64,000 bases of DNA from Flavobacterium anhuiense (GTDB lineage: Bacteria > Bacteroidota > Bacteroidia > Flavobacteriales > Flavobacteriaceae): positions 372,001 to 436,000 of the forward strand of contig NZ_JUIV01000001.1 in assembly GCF_004151235.1 (NCBI RefSeq). Direction: 5' to 3'. The notes under the pieces are model-generated. The model ran no database searches. It saw nothing but the letters and a program-made list of their open reading frames with translations, and was not told where the DNA came from. Of the stretch, positions 1 through 8,919 are shown in pieces. A program made the position numbers and the translations under genes. The stretch's first letter is position 1; every line of letters begins with the position of its first letter.

Positions 1-693
1 ATGAACGTAATGTTTTACTGTTCATCTTTTCTAGCTTTCTTTTCAATTATTATCGTAATGAATATGAAAGAAACCCTTGCCACAAAAGAAAAATTGAATA
101 GATCCATGTTTATTATTGGCCGAAATGATATTGTAGATAAAAATGTTTTTCCGGCAGGAATTATTACTTTTCTTTCGTACACTGCTTTCGGAATTATTCT
201 GACCTTAATTCCAGACTGGAGTGAGCATGTTGGAGCAACAAATAAAGGGATATTTTTTACTGCTTTTACAGTCGCTTCGGTTATGGTTCGTTTTGCAGCA
301 GGAAAAGTTTCAGATAGACACGGACGACCAAAGGTTATTATGGCTGGATTGATCATCACTTCGATTGCTCTTTTTATAATAAGCGTGGGAAGAGATATCA
401 ATATGTTATTAGTCGGAGCCGGAATTTACGGAGTCGGTACTGGTATTTTGTCGCCAGCAATTAGTGCTTGGACTATTGACATGAGCAATCCTGAACATAG
501 AGGAAAAGCGGTTGCCACAATGTATATTTCAATGGAACTCGGAATTGGTTCTGGGGCTCTTTTAGGAGGAACTTATTATAACGATAAAATCAATCGTATA
601 CCACAAATCATTAGATTTGATATCTTGGTGCTAATTCTTGGGATTGTATATCTTACATATTGGGCAAGAAATAAAAAGAGAATTAAAGCATAA
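1..693 (+). CDS. MFS transporter, C-terminal half (5' end outside the window)
   Basis: The reading frame is open at the first base, and 230 residues is about half of a major facilitator superfamily protein, so the true start probably lies upstream. What is visible is about six hydrophobic segments. The GKVSDRHGRPK stretch around residues 100-110 matches the conserved MFS loop motif (G-x-x-x-D-R-x-G-R-[KR]), here in the repeat at the start of the C-terminal half. The protein would sit in the inner membrane and export or import a small solute. The substrate cannot be told from this half. The frame ends in a basic tail (NKKRIKA). The following genes face the other way. Confidence 0.85.
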   Translation: MNVMFYCSSFLAFFSIIIVMNMKETLATKEKLNRSMFIIGRNDIVDKNVFPAGIITFLSYTAFGIILTLIPDWSEHVGATNKGIFFTAFTVASVMVRFAAGKVSDRHGRPKVIMAGLIITSIALFIISVGRDINMLLVGAGIYGVGTGILSPAISAWTIDMSNPEHRGKAVATMYISMELGIGSGALLGGTYYNDKINRIPQIIRFDILVLILGIVYLTYWARNKKRIKA

Positions 694-705
694 TTTTATA
701 AAGCA

Positions 706-1170
706 TTATTCTTTCCGAATATTTAGTTGCACTTTAAAATTGCCATAATAAGAATTGTCGGCCATCAAAGAATGTCCGATTACTAAAATATGAGTTCCTT
801 TTTGTTTGAGCGGAATTTTCAAGTCCATTCCAAAAGGGCCATCTGAGGTTTTATCAGGAAAAATAATTTGATTAAATCGGATGTTTCCTTTTCCTGTATC
901 TGGAATAATTTGAGCGTTTAATTCGCCCAAATCTTCATTTTTAAATTGAACATATACTTTTGAATTTAAAGAATCTAAATGGCCTTCAGCTGAAAATATA
1001 TTTTCATCATTCTTATAACTCATAGCGATAGTGTCGCCTATTTGTTTATTTTCCTGTTTTTCTTCTTTTTGAACAACTGGATTTGGTGATTCAGCAGAAG
1101 CTTTTTTGTTTTCCTTTTGCTGACATGAAAAAAAGAAAATTGAAAGTAGAAGTATATACAAATTTTTCAT
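706..1170 (-). CDS. Small lipoprotein of unknown function
   Basis: The 154-residue product starts with a short hydrophobic signal ending in FFFSC, a lipobox with the lipidated cysteine near residue 16. It is followed by a Lys/Glu/Gln-rich linker (about residues 17-45), as in many Bacteroidetes surface or periplasmic lipoproteins. The remaining 100 residues are predicted to be beta-rich (for example VYVQFKNEDLG and GTHILVIGHSLM). I do not recognise a named family. It lies 10 bases downstream of the acidic small ORF on the same strand, so the two are probably co-transcribed. Converging with the MFS gene, it leaves only 12 bases between the stop codons. Confidence 0.7.
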   Translation of the reverse strand: MKNLYILLLSIFFFSCQQKENKKASAESPNPVVQKEEKQENKQIGDTIAMSYKNDENIFSAEGHLDSLNSKVYVQFKNEDLGELNAQIIPDTGKGNIRFNQIIFPDKTSDGPFGMDLKIPLKQKGTHILVIGHSLMADNSYYGNFKVQLNIRKE

Positions 1171-1180
1171 CGCAGTATTT

Positions 1181-1471
1181 TTAGCTTAACATTTCAAAAC
1201 TTCCAGGTGTTTCTTCATTCTCATCATATTCGCCTGCGGGTTTTTCAGTCAAATCTTCTTCTTCCTCCCAATCATTTTCATCATACTCTGAATGGAAATC
1301 ATATTCAAGATTATCTTCCAATTCTCCCAGTTCTAAATTATAATGATTTGAAGCTGCCAGCCTGCTGCTATAATCGCCTTCCAGATAATCGTCATAATTC
1401 AATAATAGCTGTTCCTCATAAGAATTCATTTCAAATGCAAATTCTTCAGATGTGTAATTTTCAGATCTCAT
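1181..1471 (-). CDS. Highly acidic 96-residue protein of unknown function
   Basis: The 96 residues are dominated by Glu, Asp, Asn and Tyr. One run around residues 65-76 is almost entirely acidic (DENDWEEEEDL). There is no signal peptide or membrane segment, so it is probably cytoplasmic and partly disordered. It is the first gene of a likely two-gene unit with the lipoprotein behind it. A plus-strand frame overlaps it, but that frame has low-complexity composition and is best read as its shadow. No function can be assigned. The acidic composition would suit a protein that binds a basic partner or metal, which is inference only. Confidence 0.55.
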   Translation of the reverse strand: MRSENYTSEEFAFEMNSYEEQLLLNYDDYLEGDYSSRLAASNHYNLELGELEDNLEYDFHSEYDENDWEEEEDLTEKPAGEYDENEETPGSFEMLS

Positions 1472-1813
1472 ATTAATCGGTTTTAAAGGATGAATAATAA
1501 TTATCTCTAATTCTTCAATTAGATTATTCTAAAATTACAGTCAAAGACCGCTAGCTGTTTTATATAATTTTTTTAGAGTGTTGTCAAATTTTCATTTACC
1601 CTTAAATTTAACTATAAAAAAGCAAAAGTTAGAAAACACGAATTACTTTTTTCAACTATAATGCTGCCGTTCAATATTATTAGGATTAATCATATTGATA
1701 TTTAAAAAATTGCTTTACGAAATCCTTTGCGCTTTTTTTAACTGAATCATCTTTTGGTTTTTAACACTAAAAATGTTTAATATTGTGTTTTTGATCCTCA
1801 CTTTTTATTATTA
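1472..1813. other. Intergenic region between divergent genes
   Basis: These 342 bases separate the acidic ORF from the ECF sigma gene and should hold both promoters. They are very AT-rich. I see no convincing pair of Bacteroidetes promoter boxes (TTG plus TAnnTTTG), no RNA gene and no repeat. Confidence 0.4.
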
Positions 1814-2383
1814 ATGTCTGTTTACCGCAAATATGCTGATCATATTTTATTAAATCTTCTTAAGGAAGATGATCAATTAGCGTATACAGAAATTTTTGAG
1901 AGATATTCCAGACTTTTAGTAAATCACGCTTTCAAAATGATCGGAAATCAAGATGAATCAAATGATGTTGTTCAAGAAGTATTTTTATTTATATGGAACA
2001 AACGTCATGAGTTAGAAATTACGGGTTCTCTATCTTCTTATTTGTACAAAGCAACAAAAAACAAAATCCTTAATCATATTGCTCACGAAAAAGTAGTTTC
2101 GCGTTATGCCGACTCTATTTCGAATTTTATTGAAAGCGATTATGTTTCTGCAGATTCTAAACTCAGAGAAAAAGAATTAGAAGCAATTATTGAAAGCGAA
2201 ATTGCTTTACTTCCTGAAAAAATGCGTGAAGTTTTTCTTTTGAGAAAAGTAGAAGAACTTTCATATGATGAAATTGCCTTACAATTAAATATAACAGACA
2301 AAACAGCTAAACAGCAAGTTTATAATTCGCTGAAAATTCTTCGCGGAAAACTAAAATCGGCTCTAAATGTTTTCATTTGGTAA
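1814..2383 (+). CDS. ECF-type RNA polymerase sigma factor (FecI-like)
   Basis: The 189-residue protein has the two-domain layout of group 4 (ECF) sigma factors. Region 2 (about residues 20-90) contains DVVQEVFLFIWNKR, the helix that contacts core polymerase and the -10 element. Region 4 (about 130-185) contains LPEKMREVFLLRKVEELSYDEIA followed by a helix-turn-helix for the -35 element. It heads a locus of FecR anti-sigma, SusC and SusD, the usual arrangement in Bacteroidetes for substrate-induced uptake systems. It probably directs transcription of the SusC/SusD genes when released by the FecR protein. The FecR gene starts 186 bases downstream. Confidence 0.93.
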   Translation: MSVYRKYADHILLNLLKEDDQLAYTEIFERYSRLLVNHAFKMIGNQDESNDVVQEVFLFIWNKRHELEITGSLSSYLYKATKNKILNHIAHEKVVSRYADSISNFIESDYVSADSKLREKELEAIIESEIALLPEKMREVFLLRKVEELSYDEIALQLNITDKTAKQQVYNSLKILRGKLKSALNVFIW

Positions 2384-2569
2384 TTTTTTATTTCCCTTTT
2401 TGTTAAAATTTGCAATAAAATTTACTTCTAATAGCCTCATTAATAAAGAGAAACTAACGTTTCGATGAATTTATTAATGATAAATTAATATTTTTTTGAT
2501 TTTCATCTATGACAAAACCTATTTCTAACTGTCTTACTATAAAACAAGACAAAATTTCGTGTTGTAATT

Positions 2570-3718
2570 ATGAATGAAACTGAATTTCTAGAACTGCTTA
2601 AAAAATATCAAAATGGCACTTTATCTCATGAAGATAAGGATAAACTTGATGCGTGGTATTTACATAAAGCGTCGAATAGCAAGAGACAGCTTAGTGAGTA
2701 CGAACTGGCAGATAGTTACGAACATTTGAAATCGAGGCTTCCGTTGGCTCAAAAAACAAAAGTGATTAATATTTGGCCGCGTGTTGCCGCTGCAGCATCA
2801 ATTATTGTGCTGTTAGGTGCTGGAATATTCTATTTTGCAAAATCGGAAACGGCAGCAAAACAAGAAAATATTCAGATTGTCGAAAAGGCAAAAGAAATTG
2901 CTCCAGGCGGAAACAGAGGAATTTTGACGCTTTCTAACGGAAAACAGATTATACTTTCTGATATTTCTTCGAAAGATATTATTGCTAAAGAAGATCAGGA
3001 TGAGGTAACTATAAAAATGGATGCCAATGGGGTTATTACTTATGTTATAAATCCAGATGCAGATATTTCAAAAGAAAATGGCAATTCATTCAACACACTT
3101 TCAACACCAACTGGAGGACAATATAATATTGTTTTAGCAGACGGGACAAAAGTATTTCTGAATGCCGTTTCGTCCATCAAATATCCAACTCAGTTTAACG
3201 GAGATCAAAGAGTCGTAGAATTGGAAGGAGAAGCTTATTTTGAAGTTGCGAAAAATAAAAATAAACCTTTTATAGTAAAATCGGATAAACAAAGCATTGA
3301 GGTTTTAGGAACACATTTTAATGTGCATGCCTATAATAATGAAGCGACTGTAAAAACTACTTTAGTGGAAGGAAGTGTTGCGGTTTCTTCTAAAAATCAG
3401 AGAGCAATTTTAAAACCAGGCCAGCAGTCTAATATAAGCGATAATGCTGCTAAAATTACAATTAGAGAAGTTGATACAGAAGCAGCAATAGCTTGGAAAA
3501 ATGGTCGATTTAAATTTGATAATGCTGATTTGAAATCGGTAATGAAACAGCTTGAACGCTGGTACGGAATTAAAGTAGAATATCGCGGCGATGTCTCTGA
3601 TGTGAGATTTAACGGAGGTACATTTAGAAATAAAAATTTATCTGAAGTATTAAAAGTACTTGAGTTGAGTAATATAAAATTTAAGGTTGAAGGAAAGACG
3701 ATTATTGTTTATCCCTAA
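2570..3718 (+). CDS. FecR-family anti-sigma factor
   Basis: The 382-residue inner-membrane protein has three visible parts. The cytoplasmic N-terminus (1-65) would bind the sigma factor. A single membrane segment lies around residues 67-88 (RVAAAASIIVLLGAGIFYF). The periplasmic FecR domain (about 170-275) includes GQYNIVLADGTKVFLNAVSSI and VELEGEAYFEV, followed by a C-terminal STN-like domain (about 310-382, FKFDNADLKSVMKQLERWYG). In this family the protein holds the sigma factor until the outer-membrane transporter signals substrate. The next gene has the matching STN domain, so sigma, anti-sigma and transducer are all present. Confidence 0.93.
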   Translation: MNETEFLELLKKYQNGTLSHEDKDKLDAWYLHKASNSKRQLSEYELADSYEHLKSRLPLAQKTKVINIWPRVAAAASIIVLLGAGIFYFAKSETAAKQENIQIVEKAKEIAPGGNRGILTLSNGKQIILSDISSKDIIAKEDQDEVTIKMDANGVITYVINPDADISKENGNSFNTLSTPTGGQYNIVLADGTKVFLNAVSSIKYPTQFNGDQRVVELEGEAYFEVAKNKNKPFIVKSDKQSIEVLGTHFNVHAYNNEATVKTTLVEGSVAVSSKNQRAILKPGQQSNISDNAAKITIREVDTEAAIAWKNGRFKFDNADLKSVMKQLERWYGIKVEYRGDVSDVRFNGGTFRNKNLSEVLKVLELSNIKFKVEGKTIIVYP

Positions 3719-3854
3719 CCTTTAAGTTTAACCGATTATATTGAGCCTATAAACTAAAAAACCAGAGGCAGTTGCGATGCTTCTGGTTGTTATAAAAGTT
3801 TATAGCCAATATAAGTTGTCCACCTATTGTTTAACTATAACCAAATGTAAATGT

Positions 3855-6800
3855 ATGAAATTAAATTTACAACCAAAAAAACCTTACAAAAAACTTAAAA
3901 AAAAGATTCCGAACGTTAGTTTTCTTGCTTTGTTAAGTGTGCTGTTTACTTTGTTCAGCAGTTATAAGAGCCAAGCCCAGACTATTACAATCAATTTTAA
4001 AGACGCTTCTCTTGAGACAGTTTTGAAAGAAGTGGCCAAACAGACTAACTATGAAGTTTTCTACACTCAGAAATTGCTGAAAGATGCTAAACCGGTTACG
4101 ATTAATGTTAAAAATTCTTCTTTAAATGAAACTTTAAATCAAGTTTTTAGAAATCAGAATTTAAAGTTCAATCTTGCGAACCAAACCATTGTTGTTAGTG
4201 CAGGAAAAGAAAAGACGGAGAGCTTGGGAAACGAACTAATTCGCGTAAGCGGAAAAATTACCAACAATAAAAATGAGCCATTTCCAGGCGTTACAGTAAC
4301 CCTTTCTGGCACAAATAGAACTAGTATTACCGATTTTGATGGTGGTTTTGTCTTTGAAAATGTACCTGCGAGCGGAATTTTAGAATGTTCTGGATTAACT
4401 ATTGAAACAAAGTCGATTGCTATTAATGGCCGAAATGTACTAACTATTATCGTTGAAGACAAAGTGGCTGCCATGAAAGAAGTTGTGGTAACGGGTTTTC
4501 AGACTATTGCCAGAAGCAATTTTACTGGTGCTATTGGTAAAGTTGATGAAAAGGTGTTAAACGAAAATATTAATGGCAATTTATCGAGTGCGCTTGAAGG
4601 CCGTGTCGCTGGTTTGATGTTTCAAAAAAATCCAAACGGACTTGGATCTGATCAGCCTATATTAAGAGGTATCGGTACTTTTTCTGCAGATGTTGGGTAT
4701 AGTCCGCTTGTAGTAATAGATGGTTTGCCAACTGAATTGACATTGGATGAAATCAATCCGTATGATATTGAAAGTGTTGATGTTCTTAAAGATGCGGCTG
4801 CAGCTTCTATCTATGGTTCAAGAGCGGCAAATGGTATTATTGTATTAACTACCAAAAAAGGAAATGGTAAGTTGAAAGTGACGGTAAACTCAGATTTCTT
4901 TATTTCAGATAAACCAAATTTGAGAGATATGAACTATGCCTCGACAAGTGATCTAATTGATTTTGAGCAGGCGGTTTACAATAGAGAAAGAGCAAGATTT
5001 GCTGATACTGCAACCATGTTTAGCAGTTACGGAGATATTGGAAACAGCAGTACAAAATATTACAGTCCTCTTTATCAATTAAACAGAAATCTGGAAGAGG
5101 GAAAAATCGATAATGCTACTTATAACAGTACTCTTGCACAATGGAGAAAGAATGATTACAATAAAGATTATCGCGATAATGTTTGGCAAAATGAATTTAG
5201 ACAGCGTTACAATATCGCATTTTCGGGAAGCACAAGCAAACAGAATACGTATGTGTCTCTTAATTATGATGAATCTAAAAATCGTATAAAATATAATACT
5301 GGACGTGCATTCAATCTTTACGCAAAAAGTAGTTTCCAGATAAACAATTGGTTAAATGCAACATTTGGAGTAAATGGAACCTACAGTAATGATGATGTTA
5401 CAGAATATGATCTTGGCAATTACGACATTCAAAAGCGATACGAACGTATTACAGATGATAATGGAAATTTAGTGCAATCTTCATTTGCATCAATTAAAGA
5501 TGGATTTACCTCTAGTGGTGCTCTTAATCCGGCTATGGTTGAAAAACTAGCAGGTTTAAGCGGTTTTAAATCTTTTAATTTTAATGTTTTAGATGCGCTT
5601 AAAGAAGGTATTGAGGAGCAAAATTCATTAAGCCTAAGGACTTTCGCTAACGTAAAAGCTAAGTTATGGAAAGGTCTAAGTTTTAATACACAATTTCAAT
5701 ATGAGGTAAGAAAAAATGATAGAGAACAATATCATGATGTCAATTCTTATAGAATGCGTTATGCTATCAATGCATTAACGGGTTATAATCCAACTACAAA
5801 TGCATACACTTACGTTGATGGCTTTTCTACAGGAGGAAGATACAAACAGGCAAGCAGTCAGGCAAGTAATTATTCTTTTAGAAATCAATTAGATTTTAAT
5901 CAAGAGTTTGCAGAAGGCAAGCACTCAGTTAATGCATTAGTTGGTACAGAAATGCGTGAAACTTTTGTTCCAAGAAGCATAGAACAACTTCGATATGGAT
6001 ATGATCCTGTTACGCTTACTTCTGCAGTATTAAACAATCTTGCACTTAGCCAAACGGGAGTTTCTAGTTATATTTTTGGGAATAACAGAACACTTTCAGC
6101 GTTAGGCAGAACACAGCAAGAAATCCTTCATCGTTACTTTTCTATTTTTAGTACTGCGAGTTATACTTATTTATCAAAATACAACCTTACGGGAAGTTAC
6201 CGAGTAGATAGAGCAGATTTGTTTGGAGTTGATCCAAAGTATAAAAACCGTCCATTATGGTCTGTAGGTTTAGGTTGGAATGTCAGCAATGAAGATTTTA
6301 TGAAAGAGGTTAAGTGGGTAAGTATGTTAAAATTGAGATCAACTTATGGTATAAACGGAAATGTTGATCAAAATACAACACCTTATATTACTGCTACAAG
6401 AAGAAACGATAACCTGTATCAATCTTTACAATATACAAATATTACGGCTCAACCAAATCCGATGTTAAGATGGGAAAAAACACAAAGTACCAATATTGGT
6501 GTAGATTATAGCTTATTTAGAGCTAAATTAAATGGTACGATTGATGTTTATCACAAATACAGTAGCGATTTATTGGCGACTACAGATCTTGATCCTACTG
6601 TTGGTGCTTTGTCAAGAAAAATCAATGCAGGAGCTCTATTAAATAAAGGTATAGAATTTAGTATTGGTTCTGAATGGTATAATAACGGTAATTTCCGCAT
6701 TAATTCTAATTTAGTTTTTGCCCACAACAAGACAACCGTTAAAAAAGTAACAAGAGCTGAATCGACAGCATCGGTATATGTTTCTTCGCCAACCAATTTT

Positions 6801-7487
6801 TTTCTAGAAAATGAATTATTTAATAGCATGTATGCTTACCAATACGGAGGAACAGTAAATGGTTATCCTTACGTTTTGGATGAAAACGGAAATCCTTCTA
6901 TAACTTTTGATGAAAATGGAAATCCAATTTCAACAAGCATCAAAACAATTACAAATGCTGATGCCTTGGTAAATGTGGGAACTTTAATGCCAACTTACAC
7001 AGGTTCATTGTCACAGCGTTTTTCTTATAAACAATTCGATTTAAATTTCTTGTTTGTTTTCTCAGGAGGAAATGTAATGCGTAAAGAAACCTTAGATATG
7101 AGTTCTGATGCCGTAAATCTTTCTGGTATCACAGATCGTTATACTGACACGAATAGAAATGACAATACTCGTTTATATGTTGATTTCGCCGAAAATATTA
7201 GAAATTATGCGGGAACAATAAGCAGCCAATGGAGAAACTCAACAGCAAATGTTGTAGATGGCGATTATATTAAATTGAGAAATATTTCTTTGGCCTATAA
7301 TCTTCCTAAAGCTTTTGCGACTAAAATAAAGATGGCGTCTGCAAAATTTACTTTTCAAATGAATAATATTTGGTATTGGAGTGCAGCTGGTAATCGTATT
7401 GATCCAGAGGTTTATAGTCTAAATTCCGGTACACGTAATTTACCATTGCCAAAAACGTATTTACTAGGTCTTAATCTTACTCTTTAA
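3855..7487 (+). CDS. SusC/RagA-family TonB-linked outer-membrane transporter with STN domain
   Basis: The start is placed at the ATG giving MKLNLQPKK, 26 codons inside the longest frame. The upstream part does not resemble a signal peptide, whereas from here a basic N-terminus and a hydrophobic stretch ending SQAQ give one. The 1210-residue protein then has an STN domain (about residues 43-115 from this start), a carboxypeptidase-regulatory-like beta-sandwich (about 130-200, the VSGKITNNKNEPFPGVTV stretch), a TonB plug (about 210-350, with the ESVDVLKDAAAASIYGSRAANGIIVLTTK region typical of SusC) and a 22-strand type beta-barrel. It should import a ligand captured by SusD. The STN domain makes it a signal transducer for the FecR protein upstream. 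Confidence 0.95.
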   Translation: MKLNLQPKKPYKKLKKKIPNVSFLALLSVLFTLFSSYKSQAQTITINFKDASLETVLKEVAKQTNYEVFYTQKLLKDAKPVTINVKNSSLNETLNQVFRNQNLKFNLANQTIVVSAGKEKTESLGNELIRVSGKITNNKNEPFPGVTVTLSGTNRTSITDFDGGFVFENVPASGILECSGLTIETKSIAINGRNVLTIIVEDKVAAMKEVVVTGFQTIARSNFTGAIGKVDEKVLNENINGNLSSALEGRVAGLMFQKNPNGLGSDQPILRGIGTFSADVGYSPLVVIDGLPTELTLDEINPYDIESVDVLKDAAAASIYGSRAANGIIVLTTKKGNGKLKVTVNSDFFISDKPNLRDMNYASTSDLIDFEQAVYNRERARFADTATMFSSYGDIGNSSTKYYSPLYQLNRNLEEGKIDNATYNSTLAQWRKNDYNKDYRDNVWQNEFRQRYNIAFSGSTSKQNTYVSLNYDESKNRIKYNTGRAFNLYAKSSFQINNWLNATFGVNGTYSNDDVTEYDLGNYDIQKRYERITDDNGNLVQSSFASIKDGFTSSGALNPAMVEKLAGLSGFKSFNFNVLDALKEGIEEQNSLSLRTFANVKAKLWKGLSFNTQFQYEVRKNDREQYHDVNSYRMRYAINALTGYNPTTNAYTYVDGFSTGGRYKQASSQASNYSFRNQLDFNQEFAEGKHSVNALVGTEMRETFVPRSIEQLRYGYDPVTLTSAVLNNLALSQTGVSSYIFGNNRTLSALGRTQQEILHRYFSIFSTASYTYLSKYNLTGSYRVDRADLFGVDPKYKNRPLWSVGLGWNVSNEDFMKEVKWVSMLKLRSTYGINGNVDQNTTPYITATRRNDNLYQSLQYTNITAQPNPMLRWEKTQSTNIGVDYSLFRAKLNGTIDVYHKYSSDLLATTDLDPTVGALSRKINAGALLNKGIEFSIGSEWYNNGNFRINSNLVFAHNKTTVKKVTRAESTASVYVSSPTNFFLENELFNSMYAYQYGGTVNGYPYVLDENGNPSITFDENGNPISTSIKTITNADALVNVGTLMPTYTGSLSQRFSYKQFDLNFLFVFSGGNVMRKETLDMSSDAVNLSGITDRYTDTNRNDNTRLYVDFAENIRNYAGTISSQWRNSTANVVDGDYIKLRNISLAYNLPKAFATKIKMASAKFTFQMNNIWYWSAAGNRIDPEVYSLNSGTRNLPLPKTYLLGLNLTL

Positions 7488-7489
7488 AA

Positions 7490-8914
7490 ATGAAACAGGT
7501 TTATATAATATTATTGTCTTTGATGATGTTAACGATTTCATCATGCGAAGAATACACTGAAATAACACCCAAAGGCGCTTTGGTGATCGAAACTCCTCAA
7601 CAATTTCTTGAATTAGTTTCGCTGCCAAATAGAGGTTATCCAATCAATAACTTTCAATATTTGTCAGATGACCAATGGATGAGAGAAGCCAATGTAATAG
7701 GAAGAACTCCAAACATTGACATCATTAATTTTACTTTTGATGAAACTATAGACAGGGTTTCTTTATTCACAGCTTCAAGTTTTTATAATCAAGCTTATAC
7801 TTATATTAATAGATGGAATACTGTTATTTCGTTGGTTGATGATAGTAAAGGAGATGAGAGCATAAAGCAATTAGCAAAAGCCGAAGCTAAAATTTATAGA
7901 GCGTACGATCATTTCTTATTAGTAAACACGTATGCTAAAGCATATGATCCGCAAACCGCTGCGACTGATGGAGGAATTTGTATCATGGATAAATTTGATC
8001 TGGAAGCGCAGCCTTCAAAATCTACTGTTGCCCAGGTTTACGATTTCATACAAAAAGATATAGAAGATGCTTTGCCATATCTGAAGGAAAAACCAATGGA
8101 TGTTTATCACCCATCACTCGCATTTGCCTACGCATTTAAAGCTAAAGTACATTTGTTTAAACGAGAAATTGCGGCGGCACAGGCTGCAGCAGAAAAGTCA
8201 TTGAGTTACAACAATCAGATATTTGATATGGTTGCTTACAATGCGAAAGGAGGGCCAACATCAGTGGCTGTTCCGGCAGCAGATAATATCGAGGTGTTAA
8301 GTTATATGTACATGACAGGTTATAACGAAATGAATTTTGCGCAGAGCTATATTATTAGCCCTGAATTGAGAACTTTATTTGGAACAAATGATGCTCGTTT
8401 TAATTTGTTTTTCAATTCTACTAGTACAACCAATTTAGATCAGGGTTCGAATACTGCTTATTGGGGAGTTCAATATACAAGGTTTTTTTATCCAACAGTT
8501 GGTATGAAGACAACTGAAGTATATTTAATGCTAGCAGAATGTTATGCCAGAGACAATAAATTAAACGAAGCAGTGGGAGTTTTAAATACTTTAAGAGCAA
8601 AACGTATTCTATCTGGCACAGTAAATTTAACGGTACCTGCTACTAGAAAAGAAACTATGGAACTTGTGGTGAACGAACGCAGAAAAGAACTGCTTTTAGG
8701 ATTTAATAGATTTTTTGATTTAAAGCGATTAAATACAGAAGCAGAATATGCAAAAACAATAACGAGAGTATTTCCAATCGTAAACAAAACAGTTCCTCAA
8801 AAAACTTATACATTACAGCCTAACTCAAGATTGTACATTATTCCGTTTCCTTTATCGGCACTGACAAAAAATCCAAAACTTACTTTAAATACAGACGAGA
8901 AAGTTCCGTTTTAG
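7490..8914 (+). CDS. SusD/RagB-family substrate-binding lipoprotein
   Basis: The 474-residue protein begins two bases after the SusC stop codon. It has a lipoprotein signal (LTISSCEEY, lipidated Cys near residue 19), followed by the helical TPR-like SusD fold. Typical C-terminal SusD signatures are visible: TEVYLMLAECYAR, LNTLRAKR and VVNERRKELLLGFNRFFDLKRL. It sits on the cell surface as the lid and ligand binder of the SusC channel. No glycoside hydrolase accompanies the pair; a protease does. The ligand may therefore be a peptide or another non-glycan compound, which is inference from context. Confidence 0.93.
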   Translation: MKQVYIILLSLMMLTISSCEEYTEITPKGALVIETPQQFLELVSLPNRGYPINNFQYLSDDQWMREANVIGRTPNIDIINFTFDETIDRVSLFTASSFYNQAYTYINRWNTVISLVDDSKGDESIKQLAKAEAKIYRAYDHFLLVNTYAKAYDPQTAATDGGICIMDKFDLEAQPSKSTVAQVYDFIQKDIEDALPYLKEKPMDVYHPSLAFAYAFKAKVHLFKREIAAAQAAAEKSLSYNNQIFDMVAYNAKGGPTSVAVPAADNIEVLSYMYMTGYNEMNFAQSYIISPELRTLFGTNDARFNLFFNSTSTTNLDQGSNTAYWGVQYTRFFYPTVGMKTTEVYLMLAECYARDNKLNEAVGVLNTLRAKRILSGTVNLTVPATRKETMELVVNERRKELLLGFNRFFDLKRLNTEAEYAKTITRVFPIVNKTVPQKTYTLQPNSRLYIIPFPLSALTKNPKLTLNTDEKVPF

Positions 8915-8919
8915 TTTCA

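Noticed and set aside
1207..1476. Plus-strand 89-residue frame opposite the acidic ORF
   Set aside because: Its His/Leu/Pro-rich composition is what an antisense Asp/Glu-rich gene gives. The minus-strand frame has the better neighbour spacing.
3777..3854. Upstream start for the SusC gene
   Set aside because: The extra 26 residues would place a non-signal hydrophobic/Cys-rich stretch before the basic MKLNLQPKK signal peptide. The inner ATG gives a normal SusC N-terminus.
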